Origin: Allopusillimonas sp008369125
GTDB lineage: Bacteria; Pseudomonadota; Gammaproteobacteria; Burkholderiales; Burkholderiaceae_B
Reading direction: 5' to 3'
NCBI RefSeq assembly: GCF_008369125.1
Contig: NZ_VOAY01000003.1
Span: 248,001 to 312,000 of the forward strand
DNA length: 64,000 nt
Shown here piece after piece: positions 44,681-53,488 of this stretch. Made by a program: the position numbers and the translations under genes. Positions within the stretch are counted from its first letter, which is position 1, and every line of letters starts with the position of its first letter. The notes beneath the pieces were generated by a model, which was given only the letters and a program-made list of their open reading frames with translations, did not search any database and had not been told where the DNA came from.

Positions 44681-45691
44681 ATGCAACCCGAAGCCACGGT
44701 CCGACTGCCAGAAGAAAACATACGAGAGTTGGTTGTCAAATTTTTTCTGGCACATCATTTAAACCAGCCGCAAGCTGAGTCGATGGCGAATATGTTGACC
44801 GCGGCACAAAGAGACGGCAGCTTATCGCACGGTTTGCAAAGGCTGCCCGGCACGCTGGACACGATGGCTCATCCTCATTTCAACAAGCAAGCCGAACCGG
44901 TTGCGGAACGCATAACGAGCGTATTTACTCGGGTTGACGCGCAAAATGGTTTCTCTTGTTTAGCGGTAGAACGCGGATTACCCAATCTAACTGAATCGGC
45001 ACGGGAGTTCGGGGTTGGAATTTTGGCTATCCGTAACGGGTTTCACTCCACCGCTCTCTGGCCGTTGGTCGAAAAGGCAGCAAGCCTTGGCGTTGCGGTC
45101 ATGTCGATGAATCCGACGCACAGTTACGTTGTACCCACCGGTGGTTCCAAAGCGCTGTTAGGAACAAATCCAATGGCGTTTGCTTGGCCTCGCCCAAATA
45201 AACGGCCTTATGTCTTTGATTTTGCGACCTCCGCAGCCGCCCGTGCTGATATCGCTATGCGTAAAAATGCCGGGCAACAGATTCCGGTCGGTTGGGGGGT
45301 GGATAAAGACGGGCAAGCGACAACCGATCCGGCAGCGGTCTTGGCTGGCGCCATGTTGCCCTTTGGCAGCCACAAAGGCTCAGCGATCTCAACGATGATT
45401 GAATTGCTGGCAGGGCCTATGATCGGTGGCCGAACAAGTCGCGATTGCATGCAGTTTGATCAGGGAGCTGACGCAGCTCCCTGCCATGGTGAATTATTCA
45501 TCGCATTTTCCCCCGAGCTGATTTCCGGGCCAGAAGCCATGCAGAGCGCTGAGAACCTCTTTAGTGGTTTTAACGAGCAAGAGGCCCGCTTGCCTGGCGA
45601 CCGGCGTTATGCGATACGCGATGTCAGTGCGCGTGAAGGGATTCCTGTATCGACCTCGTTGTTAAATCGTATTCTCGCGCTGATTCCTTAA
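44681..45691 (+). CDS. Ldh family (malate/L-lactate dehydrogenase-like) oxidoreductase
   Basis: A 336-residue member of the NAD(P)-dependent family that includes sulfolactate, ureidoglycolate and delta1-piperideine-2-carboxylate reductases and YiaK. Recognisable parts are the N-terminal helix with AESMANMLTAAQRDGSLSHGL, the RNGFHSTALWPLVEKAASLG catalytic His region, and PTGGSKALLGTNPMAFAWP. It acts on small 2-oxo/2-hydroxy acids. Beside a sugar-acid cluster it may reduce or oxidise a keto-acid intermediate; the true substrate is open. Confidence 0.88.
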   Translation: MQPEATVRLPEENIRELVVKFFLAHHLNQPQAESMANMLTAAQRDGSLSHGLQRLPGTLDTMAHPHFNKQAEPVAERITSVFTRVDAQNGFSCLAVERGLPNLTESAREFGVGILAIRNGFHSTALWPLVEKAASLGVAVMSMNPTHSYVVPTGGSKALLGTNPMAFAWPRPNKRPYVFDFATSAAARADIAMRKNAGQQIPVGWGVDKDGQATTDPAAVLAGAMLPFGSHKGSAISTMIELLAGPMIGGRTSRDCMQFDQGADAAPCHGELFIAFSPELISGPEAMQSAENLFSGFNEQEARLPGDRRYAIRDVSAREGIPVSTSLLNRILALIP

Positions 45692-45743
45692 TACTTTAAC
45701 TATATCTGCAGCGAGCATCTCCCACTACGGTGAAGTTTACTAA

Positions 45744-46547
45744 CTACGCTCCGGGAAGCATTCCTCCGTCGATCAACAGATTTTGTCCATTGATGTATGA
45801 CGCATGAATACTACAGAGAAATGCACAAAGTGCGCCGAACTCTTCGGGCGTGCCGAGTCGCCGGGTCGGAATCATTTGCTCATCCTCCGCACGTAACTGC
45901 TCGTCAGATTTTCCTGTCCGTTTAGACGCAAATGCTCGGGCCGATGCTAACCTATCAGTATCAAATTTGCCGGGAAGAATGTTATTGATCGTCACTCCCT
46001 TGGCCGCTATGGCCGAACGAGCCAATCCGGCAGTGAACCCTGTCAGCCCACTACGAGCACCATTGGATAGCCCGAGTATATCTATAGGTGACTTAACCGC
46101 GCTCGAAGTAATATTTATAATCCTCCCAAACTCGCGTGACGCCATTCCATCAACGGTAGATTTTATGAGCTCGATAGGTGTAAGCATGTTCGCATCGAGC
46201 GCATTGATCCAAGCAGCACGATCCCAATCCCTAAAGTCCCCAGCGGGAGGCCCACCAGCATTCGTTACTATGATGTCAAAATCGTACCCAGGTCCACCTG
46301 ATGCGGAGAAAACAGCAGCTCTCCCCTCGATGGTGGTGATATCAGCAGCAACGCCGATTACGCTAATTGGAGCGTCATCGGGCGCGATGCCTGTCAGTAC
46401 CTGACATGCCGCCTCTAGCGGACCCGAAGTTCTGGCGTTAACCACCAAATTGACACCTGCTTGGGCTAACGCTTTGGCACAGCCAAAACCCAAACCTTTA
46501 CTAGCGCCAGCTACTAATGCCCATCTTCCTTGAATACCAAGATCCAT
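45744..46547 (-). CDS. atypical SDR-like protein lacking the YxxxK pair
   Basis: A 267-residue protein of the 3-oxoacyl-ACP-reductase-like SDR subgroup. The cofactor motif GASKGLG (14-20) is present, and NAGG follows. At the place of the Tyr-x-x-x-Lys pair it reads SNGAR (161-165), so both catalytic residues are changed; this is known for one SDR subgroup often found in betaproteobacteria. AGGAAA precedes ATG 46547. It lies 269 bp downstream of the dehydratase gene on the same strand. Confidence 0.82.
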   Translation of the reverse strand: MDLGIQGRWALVAGASKGLGFGCAKALAQAGVNLVVNARTSGPLEAACQVLTGIAPDDAPISVIGVAADITTIEGRAAVFSASGGPGYDFDIIVTNAGGPPAGDFRDWDRAAWINALDANMLTPIELIKSTVDGMASREFGRIINITSSAVKSPIDILGLSNGARSGLTGFTAGLARSAIAAKGVTINNILPGKFDTDRLASARAFASKRTGKSDEQLRAEDEQMIPTRRLGTPEEFGALCAFLCSIHASYINGQNLLIDGGMLPGA

Positions 46548-46816
46548 ACTATTTTCCTGTAACAACGATAATGAAAAGCGAACCACCTGGGTAAAATCCC
46601 ATAAGGTTGGACGCTGCGCTGCAATTTCTGTTCAATGCGAGATCAATCTTTCGGAGTTTGTCGGATTCAACTTTTCAATGTTAGTTAAGGGGTGCCTTGA
46701 CGGAAATCAGTGACCGAAATCGGATAAAGACTTCGGTTTCCAAGGAAAGCACCAATTTAGAATCGAACAAACCGTAAGCCGTGGTCTGTCCCCATTTAAC
46801 CTAAAAACACGTAAAT

Positions 46817-47983
46817 TCAAGTCAGCAGACCGCGCGCCGCTAGGTTGCGATATAGCGCCCGTACGCCAAACGTCCAGGGGTCGATTGTCGTGGACAGTTG
46901 CACCGTATTGACGAGAGTGCCCAGCGACGGGCTTCTAATGGAGACGCGATCGCCCAGGTGATGGGTAAACCCGCTACCGGCTACGCCACGATCCTTGACC
47001 GGCGAAAACATGGTGCCCAAAAACAACATGAAACCGTCGGGATATTGATGGTGCGCGCCACATGTTTGCTGCACCAAGTCAAGCGGATCACGGCTTATTT
47101 CACGCATATCGCTCACGCCTTCCAGGACGAAGTCGTCGTCTTCACCTTCGATCAGCAACGAAACTTTGGCTTCGCGAACCGTATCGATGGAAAAATCGTC
47201 GTCAAACAAACGGATGAAGGGCCCAATGGCGCATGACCCATTGTTATCTTTGGCTTTGCCCAGCAACAGCGCGCTAAGGCCTTCGATGTCGCGTAGATTC
47301 ACATCATTGCCCAGCGTAGCCCCTACGCTGCGGCCGTATCGATCCACAGCCAGGACGATTTCAGGCTCCGGATTATTCCAGTTTGAATCGGGAAGCAGGC
47401 CGACCTGGGCACCGAAACCCACCGCCGACATCGGTTGCGCCTTGCTGAAGACCTCGGCATAAGGCCCTATGCCCACTTCCATGTACTGCGACCAGGCATT
47501 GCGCCGCTGCAGCGCTTCCTTAAGCGCCTCGGCCTTTGCCGACCCGGGCTTGATGCGGGATAAATCGTCGCCAATCAGTTTCTGGATTTCAGCACGGATT
47601 TCGGCGGCATGCGCAGCATTGCCGTGCGCCTGCTCCTCGATCACGCGCTCGAGCATACTGACTGCAAAGGTAACACCGCAAGCCTTGATGGCCTGGACAT
47701 CGCAAGGTGCCAGTAACGAAAGCCCAGTGCCATCTGGATTGGTCAGCAATGACGAAACCGAACCTAACGATACGCCCGCAGCAGAGCGAGCTACCGCGAT
47801 CGCATCGGACCGATCCAGCAAGTCGGCCATGGTTGGCGCATGCGCGGTGATGTCAACGACCTCCCCTTCACGCACAGCGATAATCGAAGGCCCCGGTATC
47901 GGCCCATCGCACCACACGCGCCCGACCAGCGTGGCCCGGTTCGCATCGACTGGCAGAAGTTCACTTACAGAAAAATTTTTCAT
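46817..47983 (-). CDS. XylX-like 2-keto-3-deoxy-pentonate dehydratase (FAH fold)
   Basis: A 388-residue fumarylacetoacetate-hydrolase-fold enzyme that closely resembles Caulobacter XylX, which dehydrates 2-keto-3-deoxy-D-xylonate to 2-ketoglutarate semialdehyde in the Weimberg pathway. Shared signatures: APCDVQAIKACGVTFAVSMLERVIEE, SNWNNPEPEIVLAVD, GNDVNLRDIEG, KAKDNNGSCAIGPF, HQYPDGFMLFLGTMF. The start may be 47983 or 48001. The semialdehyde dehydrogenase just upstream fits the next step. Stereochemistry of the substrate (xylonate or arabinonate) cannot be told. Confidence 0.9.
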   Translation of the reverse strand: MKNFSVSELLPVDANRATLVGRVWCDGPIPGPSIIAVREGEVVDITAHAPTMADLLDRSDAIAVARSAAGVSLGSVSSLLTNPDGTGLSLLAPCDVQAIKACGVTFAVSMLERVIEEQAHGNAAHAAEIRAEIQKLIGDDLSRIKPGSAKAEALKEALQRRNAWSQYMEVGIGPYAEVFSKAQPMSAVGFGAQVGLLPDSNWNNPEPEIVLAVDRYGRSVGATLGNDVNLRDIEGLSALLLGKAKDNNGSCAIGPFIRLFDDDFSIDTVREAKVSLLIEGEDDDFVLEGVSDMREISRDPLDLVQQTCGAHHQYPDGFMLFLGTMFSPVKDRGVAGSGFTHHLGDRVSIRSPSLGTLVNTVQLSTTIDPWTFGVRALYRNLAARGLLT

Positions 47984-48112
47984 GGCAAAAGTAAGAGTCA
48001 TTAAAAAAAGCCAAAAAAGCGGTTTGTATCAAACGACCGAGCCACCGCGGCGATTGCGGCGTATTGGTCGGTGAAGCGGCTCTTGAATCTGCGCTACGGG
48101 GCAGTTCTTGAC

Positions 48113-49684
48113 TTACGCGTTTTCGAGCCTGGGTATGGCAAACGGATTGGCGTTTTGCAGGGCCGCAGGCAGGAACACATCGGGGATGTCCTGGTACGAC
48201 ACGGGACGCAGAAACCGGTAGATGGCGGCGGTGCCCACCGACGTGCTGCGGCTGTCCGAGGTGGCCGGGAAAGGGCCGCCATGGACCATGGCATCGCAAA
48301 CCTCGACGCCGGTTGGATAGCCGTTGGCCAAAATGCGCCCGACTTTCAGTTCCAGCGCGGCAATCAATGACAAGACCAGGTCTTCATCCTGGTCGGGCGC
48401 CATTTGCAACGTAGCCGTAAGCTGGCCTTCGAGGGCCTCGGTAATGGCCAGCATTTGCTGTGCGGTGGTACATTTTATGATCAGCGAACTGGATCCGAAC
48501 ACTTCCACGCCCAGGCCATGAGAGTCCTTCAGGAACGCCTCGGCGCTGGTGCACAGGAGAGCCGATTGGCACTGGTTGGGGGCGTCGGAATCTTTGCCGC
48601 GCGCCAACACGGTGATGTCCGGATTCAGCACCAACTGATTCAGGCCAGTTTCGTACGCTTTATGGATGCCGGGGGTTAGCATGGTGGCCGTCGGGCTGAC
48701 GACCACGGCGGCTTCGGCCGCCTTGATGAAGGCATCGAGTTCGGGCGAGTCGACCCCGATGGCCAGCCCCGGGTTGGTGCAAAATTGGCCGGCGCCCATA
48801 AGCAGCGACGCTACAAATCCCTGGGCGATTTTTTCGGCATCGGCCTTGAGCGCGCCAGGCATAAGGAACACGGGGTTGATGCTGCTCATTTCGGCATAGA
48901 CTGGAATCGGTTCGGGACGGGCGGCGGCGGTTTTCATAAGCGCTAAGCCACCTGCGCGTGATCCGGTGAAGCCGACCGCCTTGATCGAGGGATGGGATAC
49001 CAGTGCCTGGCCAACATCTCTTCCTGTACCGAAAATCAGCGAGAACACGCCTTCGTGCAGGCCACATTCGACCACCGCCGCACGCACGGCGCGGCCAACC
49101 ATTTCAGAGGTGCCGGGGTGAGCCGAGTGCCCCTTCACAATGACGGGTGCACCTGCGGCCAGTGCCGAGGCCGTGTCGCCGCCGGCTACGGAAAAAGCCA
49201 GAGGGAAATTGCTGGCGCCAAACACAGCGACCGGGCCAAGGGGGATGTAGCGCAGACGGATGTCGCTGCGCGGCATGGGCTTGCGATCCGGCTGTGCATG
49301 GTCAATGCGGGCATCGATCCAGCGGCCGGCCCGTACTACCGAGGCAAACAGCCTCAACTGACCCACGGTTCGACCGCGTTCGCCTTCGATGCGACCCTTG
49401 GGCAGGCCTGATTCCAGGCTGGCGCGTGTGATGAGATCGTCGCCCAGCGCCATGATCTGTTCGGCGATCTGTTCAAGAAATGAAGCACGCTGTTCAAGAC
49501 TGGTTTCGCGATAGCTATGGAAAGCGGTGCGCGCCAGTTCGCAGGCTTGCTCGACCTGGGCCTTAGTGCCGCCTAGGTAAGCGGGCTCTAGGAACTCGCC
49601 TGTAGCCGGGTTGATGGCCTTGATTTCCTTTGTCATACCGACGATATCATTCGCGCCGATGAGCATACTTCCGGTCAGTTTCAT
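48113..49684 (-). CDS. 2-ketoglutarate semialdehyde (2,5-dioxovalerate) dehydrogenase
   Basis: NAD(P)-dependent aldehyde dehydrogenase of 523 residues that oxidises 2-ketoglutarate semialdehyde to 2-ketoglutarate. The KGSADH type is shown by the start MKLTGSMLIG, the FGASNFPLAFSVAGGDTASALAAG cofactor segment (about 155-178), general base Glu265 (AEMSS), nucleophile Cys302 (GQFCTNPG) and the HGGPFPATSDSRSTSVGTAAI tail. It is followed on the same strand, after 129 bp, by the XylX-like dehydratase; together they form the last two Weimberg steps. Confidence 0.93.
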   Translation of the reverse strand: MKLTGSMLIGANDIVGMTKEIKAINPATGEFLEPAYLGGTKAQVEQACELARTAFHSYRETSLEQRASFLEQIAEQIMALGDDLITRASLESGLPKGRIEGERGRTVGQLRLFASVVRAGRWIDARIDHAQPDRKPMPRSDIRLRYIPLGPVAVFGASNFPLAFSVAGGDTASALAAGAPVIVKGHSAHPGTSEMVGRAVRAAVVECGLHEGVFSLIFGTGRDVGQALVSHPSIKAVGFTGSRAGGLALMKTAAARPEPIPVYAEMSSINPVFLMPGALKADAEKIAQGFVASLLMGAGQFCTNPGLAIGVDSPELDAFIKAAEAAVVVSPTATMLTPGIHKAYETGLNQLVLNPDITVLARGKDSDAPNQCQSALLCTSAEAFLKDSHGLGVEVFGSSSLIIKCTTAQQMLAITEALEGQLTATLQMAPDQDEDLVLSLIAALELKVGRILANGYPTGVEVCDAMVHGGPFPATSDSRSTSVGTAAIYRFLRPVSYQDIPDVFLPAALQNANPFAIPRLENA

Positions 49685-49929
49685 TAAAGTGCCTTTGCAT
49701 GTAGATAGGATTGCGCGTCTCTTCTCGCAATCGGATTGCGAAGCGCGGCCCTTTTCGTTAGATGATCAAACAGCTCAGACTCACATAAAGCATGTCTTGA
49801 AAGGGCAATTGTCTCGACAATGCAGTCATTGAGCGCTTCTAGCGGGTGCCTGAAGCAAGTAACCAACCAGGGAACGGTATGAAAAACCCGAAGCCCATCC
49901 TATGAGGATGGGCTGTCTCGGTTAATGGA
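49685..49929. other. gap between the semialdehyde dehydrogenase and the TTT operon
   Basis: It contains the terminator of the TTT operon near 49880-49914 and the promoter region of the dehydrogenase. A 60-codon minus-strand frame (49684-49866) is not recognisable and is probably not a gene. Confidence 0.5.
49880..49914 (-). terminator. intrinsic terminator of the tctBA-bug operon
   Basis: AGCCCATCC (49892-49900) and GGATGGGCT (49906-49914) form a perfect 9-bp stem with a 5-nt loop. On the minus strand it is followed by TCGGGTTTTTC. It lies 16 bp past the stop codon of the binding-protein gene. Confidence 0.85.
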
Positions 49930-50925
49930 TTAGTCTTTGGCCAGACCAACTTTTTTCATGATTTCCCCGAATTCGGCGTCCGAATCGGCCATGAATTGCC
50001 CAAAATCCTCGGAGCCACGCCACTTCATGCCGTAGCCCTGCTTCTTCATGAAGTCTTTGTACTCACTACTGTTATAAACTTTCTCCAATGCCGCTTCCAA
50101 GGTGGATCGCGCTTCTTCCGGCATCTCCTTCGGACCCACAACACCACGCCACTCATTGAGCGAATAGTCGCTGCCCGTTGCTTCCTTATAGGTTGGAACG
50201 TCCGGAAACGCCAGATTCCGTTCAGCCGATACTACTCCCAAGCTCTTGGCTTTGCCCGCCTGGATCATGGCACGTGCTTCCGGAATGGAGCAAGGGGCAA
50301 TCTGTATGCCACCTGCAACCAAATCGCGCATCGCCGGCGCAGCACCATCACTGGGGATCCAGCTTACCTTCTTGGGATCAATCCCCTGATCCAGCAAAAG
50401 CCCATAGAACAAGATATGCCAGCTCCCGCCAAGACCCGTACCGGACGCTTTGAAGGTTCCAGCTGGTTTCTCCTTGATCTCGCTAATCAGGTCATTGATA
50501 TTTTTATATGGTGCATCCGCGCTTACCTGTATCGAGCTCGGATCGAAGTTCATTTGAGCGATTGGCGTGAAGTCTTTATAAGTCAGTTTCGTAAGACCCA
50601 GCCAGTGCATCATGTTGACCTCGCCCGTGGCGTACCCAACGGTATAGCCATCAGGCTGCGCCTGCATCATGGCGGTATGACCGACAACGCCGCTGCCGCC
50701 TGCTCTGTTCACCACATTGACGGGCTGACCAAGTTCCTGCTGGAGGCCATGTGCAATGATGCGGGCGGTTGCATCGGTCCCACCACCAGCAGCCCACGGA
50801 ACAATTATCGTGATCGGCCGTTCCGGATATGCCGCGTTGGCTATCGGTGCCACGGCAAGTGCAAGTAGACAAGCCGTTACACCGACTCTTCCCCCAAACA
50901 GGTTGCTAATTTTATTTAGTTGCAT
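49930..50925 (-). CDS. tctC: Bug/TctC-type periplasmic solute-binding protein
   Basis: Extracytoplasmic receptor of the adjacent tripartite tricarboxylate transporter. The 331-residue precursor has a signal peptide ending ANAA, the family start YPERPITIIVPWAAGGGTDATAR and the VVNRAGGSGVVGHTAM motif. AGGAGA lies upstream of ATG 50925. It follows tctA by 80 bp. The neighbours suggest that the cargo is a sugar acid or related carboxylate; this is inference. Confidence 0.93.
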   Translation of the reverse strand: MQLNKISNLFGGRVGVTACLLALAVAPIANAAYPERPITIIVPWAAGGGTDATARIIAHGLQQELGQPVNVVNRAGGSGVVGHTAMMQAQPDGYTVGYATGEVNMMHWLGLTKLTYKDFTPIAQMNFDPSSIQVSADAPYKNINDLISEIKEKPAGTFKASGTGLGGSWHILFYGLLLDQGIDPKKVSWIPSDGAAPAMRDLVAGGIQIAPCSIPEARAMIQAGKAKSLGVVSAERNLAFPDVPTYKEATGSDYSLNEWRGVVGPKEMPEEARSTLEAALEKVYNSSEYKDFMKKQGYGMKWRGSEDFGQFMADSDAEFGEIMKKVGLAKD

Positions 50926-51005
50926 TTTATGTCTCCTGGTCGTTATGAAGTTAAAACCACGTTGTTACAACAACAAAGTAAGTACTTCTTTTTTGATAAA
51001 ATTCT

Positions 51006-52508
51006 TTACACAGCCTGCGGTTTGTTTCGAAGAGCATGTCTCATCCAAATCTTTATAAGAAGCGGCAAGAACCAAAGGGCAATCGTCGCGACGCCCAAGC
51101 CTGCGGCAATCGGGCGCTCAAAAAATGACAAGAGATCACCATTACTCTTCAGCATGGATGACATGAAATTCCGCTCTAGAATGGGTCCCAGTACCATCCC
51201 CAGGATGATGGGCGCCAGGGGAAAATCGTTCTCTTCCAGCACATAAGCCAAGATCCCGATGACCAGCATGACGCCCACATCAAACACGCTGTTGTTGATG
51301 GCAAACGCGCCGACAATGCTGAAAATCAGTACGAGCGGCATGAGTATCTCTCTTGGTACGGCCAGCACCTTGCTTGCAGATATAATGGCAAGATAGCCAA
51401 GCGGCAACAAAAGGACATTTGCCAAGAGAAAAATAATAAATATGGCGTTGATGGTCTCGGGCTGTTGTATGAAAATCATTGGCCCCGGGTTAAGGCCCTT
51501 CATGTACAAAACGCCAATCGCAATCGCAGTAATGGAGTCCCCGGGGATCCCAAATACCAGTGCAGGAATCCAAGCGCCGCTCAGGCCAGCATTGTTGGCC
51601 GAGGTAGATGAAATGATTCCCTCAATGTGCCCCTTGCCAAACTTCTCACTTTGTTTTGATAGCTTTTTACTCACGGCGTAGCTGATCCACGCGGCGATAT
51701 CAGAGCCTGCACCAGGAAGTGCCCCGATAAAAACGCCCAGAACGCTACCTTGAATATAGTTCTTCCAATACCGTTTGAAGAGTCCGGGAACTTTGCGGAA
51801 CACGCTCCCGCTCTGGTGCGGTAATCGTGGCAAGCCTCCCACCACCGACATTCCCCGAATGACCTCCGATACCGCGAACAGGCCGATCATCGCCGGGATG
51901 AAGCTCACGCCACCTGTAAGATCTGCACTACCAAATGTAAAGCGTGGGTACCCTGTCATGATATCTAGCCCGACGTTGGCGATGAATAGACCAATCAGCA
52001 GCGAGATGAGTCCTTTCACGAGTGATGAAGGACTAATGAATACGGCACACGAGAGCCCCAGGAGCGAAAGCCAAAAATACTCGTACGACCCGAAACGCAA
52101 CGCAACTTGCGCAAGCATCGGCGCAAAGAGGACCAGCATGAGACAACCAAATAGGCCCCCAGCGACTGAAAATGACAGGTTGGCGCCCAGACAGTAGCGG
52201 GACTTACCTTGCTTGGTGAGGGCATAGGCATCCTCCACATAAGCTGCCGACGACGGAGTACCCGGTATTCTCAGAAGCGCCCCCGGAATATCCCCCGAAA
52301 AGATCGCCATGGCTGTGGCTGTCACGATGGATGCGATGGCCGGAAGCGGATCCATGAAAAACGTGACTGGAACCAGCAAAGCCACGGCCATCGTGGCCGT
52401 AAGACCCGGAATGGCGCCAACAAAGAGGCCAAACATACCCGACAACAGTATCGTAAGGAGAACCGTTGGCGTAAATACCAGATCAACTGCCTGCAGCAAG
52501 ATATCCAT
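51006..52508 (-). CDS. tctA: tripartite tricarboxylate transporter large permease TctA
   Basis: A 500-residue permease with about 12 membrane segments. It starts MDILLQAVDLVFTPTVLL, with family signatures GLFVGAIPGLTATMAVALLVP, IPGTPSSAAYVEDAYALTKQG, FIGALPGAGSDIAAWISYAVSKK and FGIPGDSITAIAIGVLYMKGLNPGP. The frame is open further upstream to 52775, but ATG 52508 lies 2 bp after the tctB stop and matches the family start. Confidence 0.96.
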   Translation of the reverse strand: MDILLQAVDLVFTPTVLLTILLSGMFGLFVGAIPGLTATMAVALLVPVTFFMDPLPAIASIVTATAMAIFSGDIPGALLRIPGTPSSAAYVEDAYALTKQGKSRYCLGANLSFSVAGGLFGCLMLVLFAPMLAQVALRFGSYEYFWLSLLGLSCAVFISPSSLVKGLISLLIGLFIANVGLDIMTGYPRFTFGSADLTGGVSFIPAMIGLFAVSEVIRGMSVVGGLPRLPHQSGSVFRKVPGLFKRYWKNYIQGSVLGVFIGALPGAGSDIAAWISYAVSKKLSKQSEKFGKGHIEGIISSTSANNAGLSGAWIPALVFGIPGDSITAIAIGVLYMKGLNPGPMIFIQQPETINAIFIIFLLANVLLLPLGYLAIISASKVLAVPREILMPLVLIFSIVGAFAINNSVFDVGVMLVIGILAYVLEENDFPLAPIILGMVLGPILERNFMSSMLKSNGDLLSFFERPIAAGLGVATIALWFLPLLIKIWMRHALRNKPQAV

Positions 52509-52510
52509 GA

Positions 52511-52996
52511 TTAGAGCAACCAGGTGATTGGTTGAAAGAAACCGTAGGGTAGCGGCACAAGAAGAAATTTGGCAAAAACCACATCTATAAATAGCGTGGC
52601 AACCACCGCAATTAGAAGTGCAGAAACCCAATGAACGCGCAACCACAGCATGAAGGCGCCAAGTATGAGTAGACTTGTTATGAAGAACCCGAGATTCGCC
52701 GCAAATGCCATGTAGAAAACTATTGCTACGGGAACTAGAAGCATACTGACGATATTTCGTGGGGATCTCGCCCACTCACCAAACTGTACCCATCGCTGCC
52801 CTGACACAAGGCGAGCACGGACCCCGTTCCAGACCATCACCAAACCGGAAATCACGAAGCCGATTCCGATAATGGACGGAAAGAGCGAAGCACCATAGTC
52901 TAAGCCACCCGCATTGGGGAAGGTGCTGGCCCGAAGGAACATGGCCACGCCAAAAAGCATGACGATCAGGCCAATAACGGAATCGTTAAACTTCAT
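52511..52996 (-). CDS. tctB: tripartite tricarboxylate transporter small subunit TctB
   Basis: A 161-residue membrane protein with four helices. It has the family pattern DSVIGLIVMLFGVAMFLRASTFPN at the start and LVPLPYGFFQPITWLL at the end. It opens the tctB-tctA-tctC operon and is separated from an IS remnant by only 30 bp, which may have displaced its original promoter. Confidence 0.93.
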   Translation of the reverse strand: MKFNDSVIGLIVMLFGVAMFLRASTFPNAGGLDYGASLFPSIIGIGFVISGLVMVWNGVRARLVSGQRWVQFGEWARSPRNIVSMLLVPVAIVFYMAFAANLGFFITSLLILGAFMLWLRVHWVSALLIAVVATLFIDVVFAKFLLVPLPYGFFQPITWLL

Positions 52997-53026
52997 TGAG
53001 AGTGCGTCCCGCCTTGGTTAGTCTAA

Positions 53027-53378
53027 GGAAACTCTGAACAAGTCCCCCTTCGGGGAAAATGGAGTTCATTGATCACCCCCATATTTATCGGCCGACGCCC
53101 TGACGCGCTGCAGGCGATGCTGCTCATTCACTTCATGCAGCAATGGTTTGCCCACTCGGACCCAGCTATGCCGGAGTCGCTCTACGACGTCTCGCCGTTG
53201 CGCCATTTCGGCCATATGAAAGTGCGCTATCGCGGGCTGACCAAGAACACGGCTCAATTGTTTACGCTGTTTGGGCTGAGTAACCTGTGGATGGCGCGGC
53301 GTCGATTGTTGGCGCAAACGGGAGAAAGGCGTCCATGAGGGGCGAAAAGGCCCATACAGGGGTTCGTCCAGCACCTCC
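53027..53378 (+). mobile_element. internally deleted IS5-family element
   Basis: A frame at 53069-53338 joins the N-terminal part of an IS5-type transposase (LLIHFMQQWFAHSDPAM.ESLYD) directly to its C terminus (VRYRGLTKNTAQLFTLFGLSNLWMARRRLL). The whole DDE catalytic core is missing, so the protein cannot transpose on its own. Possible worn terminal repeats are GGAAACTCTGAACAAG at the left (53027) and GTTCGTCCAGCACCTCC at the right (ending 53378), about 10 of 16 matching. No target duplication was seen. Confidence 0.8.
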
Positions 53379-53488
53379 GAGCCCAAATAACAGGTTTTTT
53401 GCGCAATATGGACGTCATTTTCTCTCGTCATAATTTTCTTATAATTGAAATATCCATTGCTCTGCCGTCCTTAGTTAATCGCTAAGAA

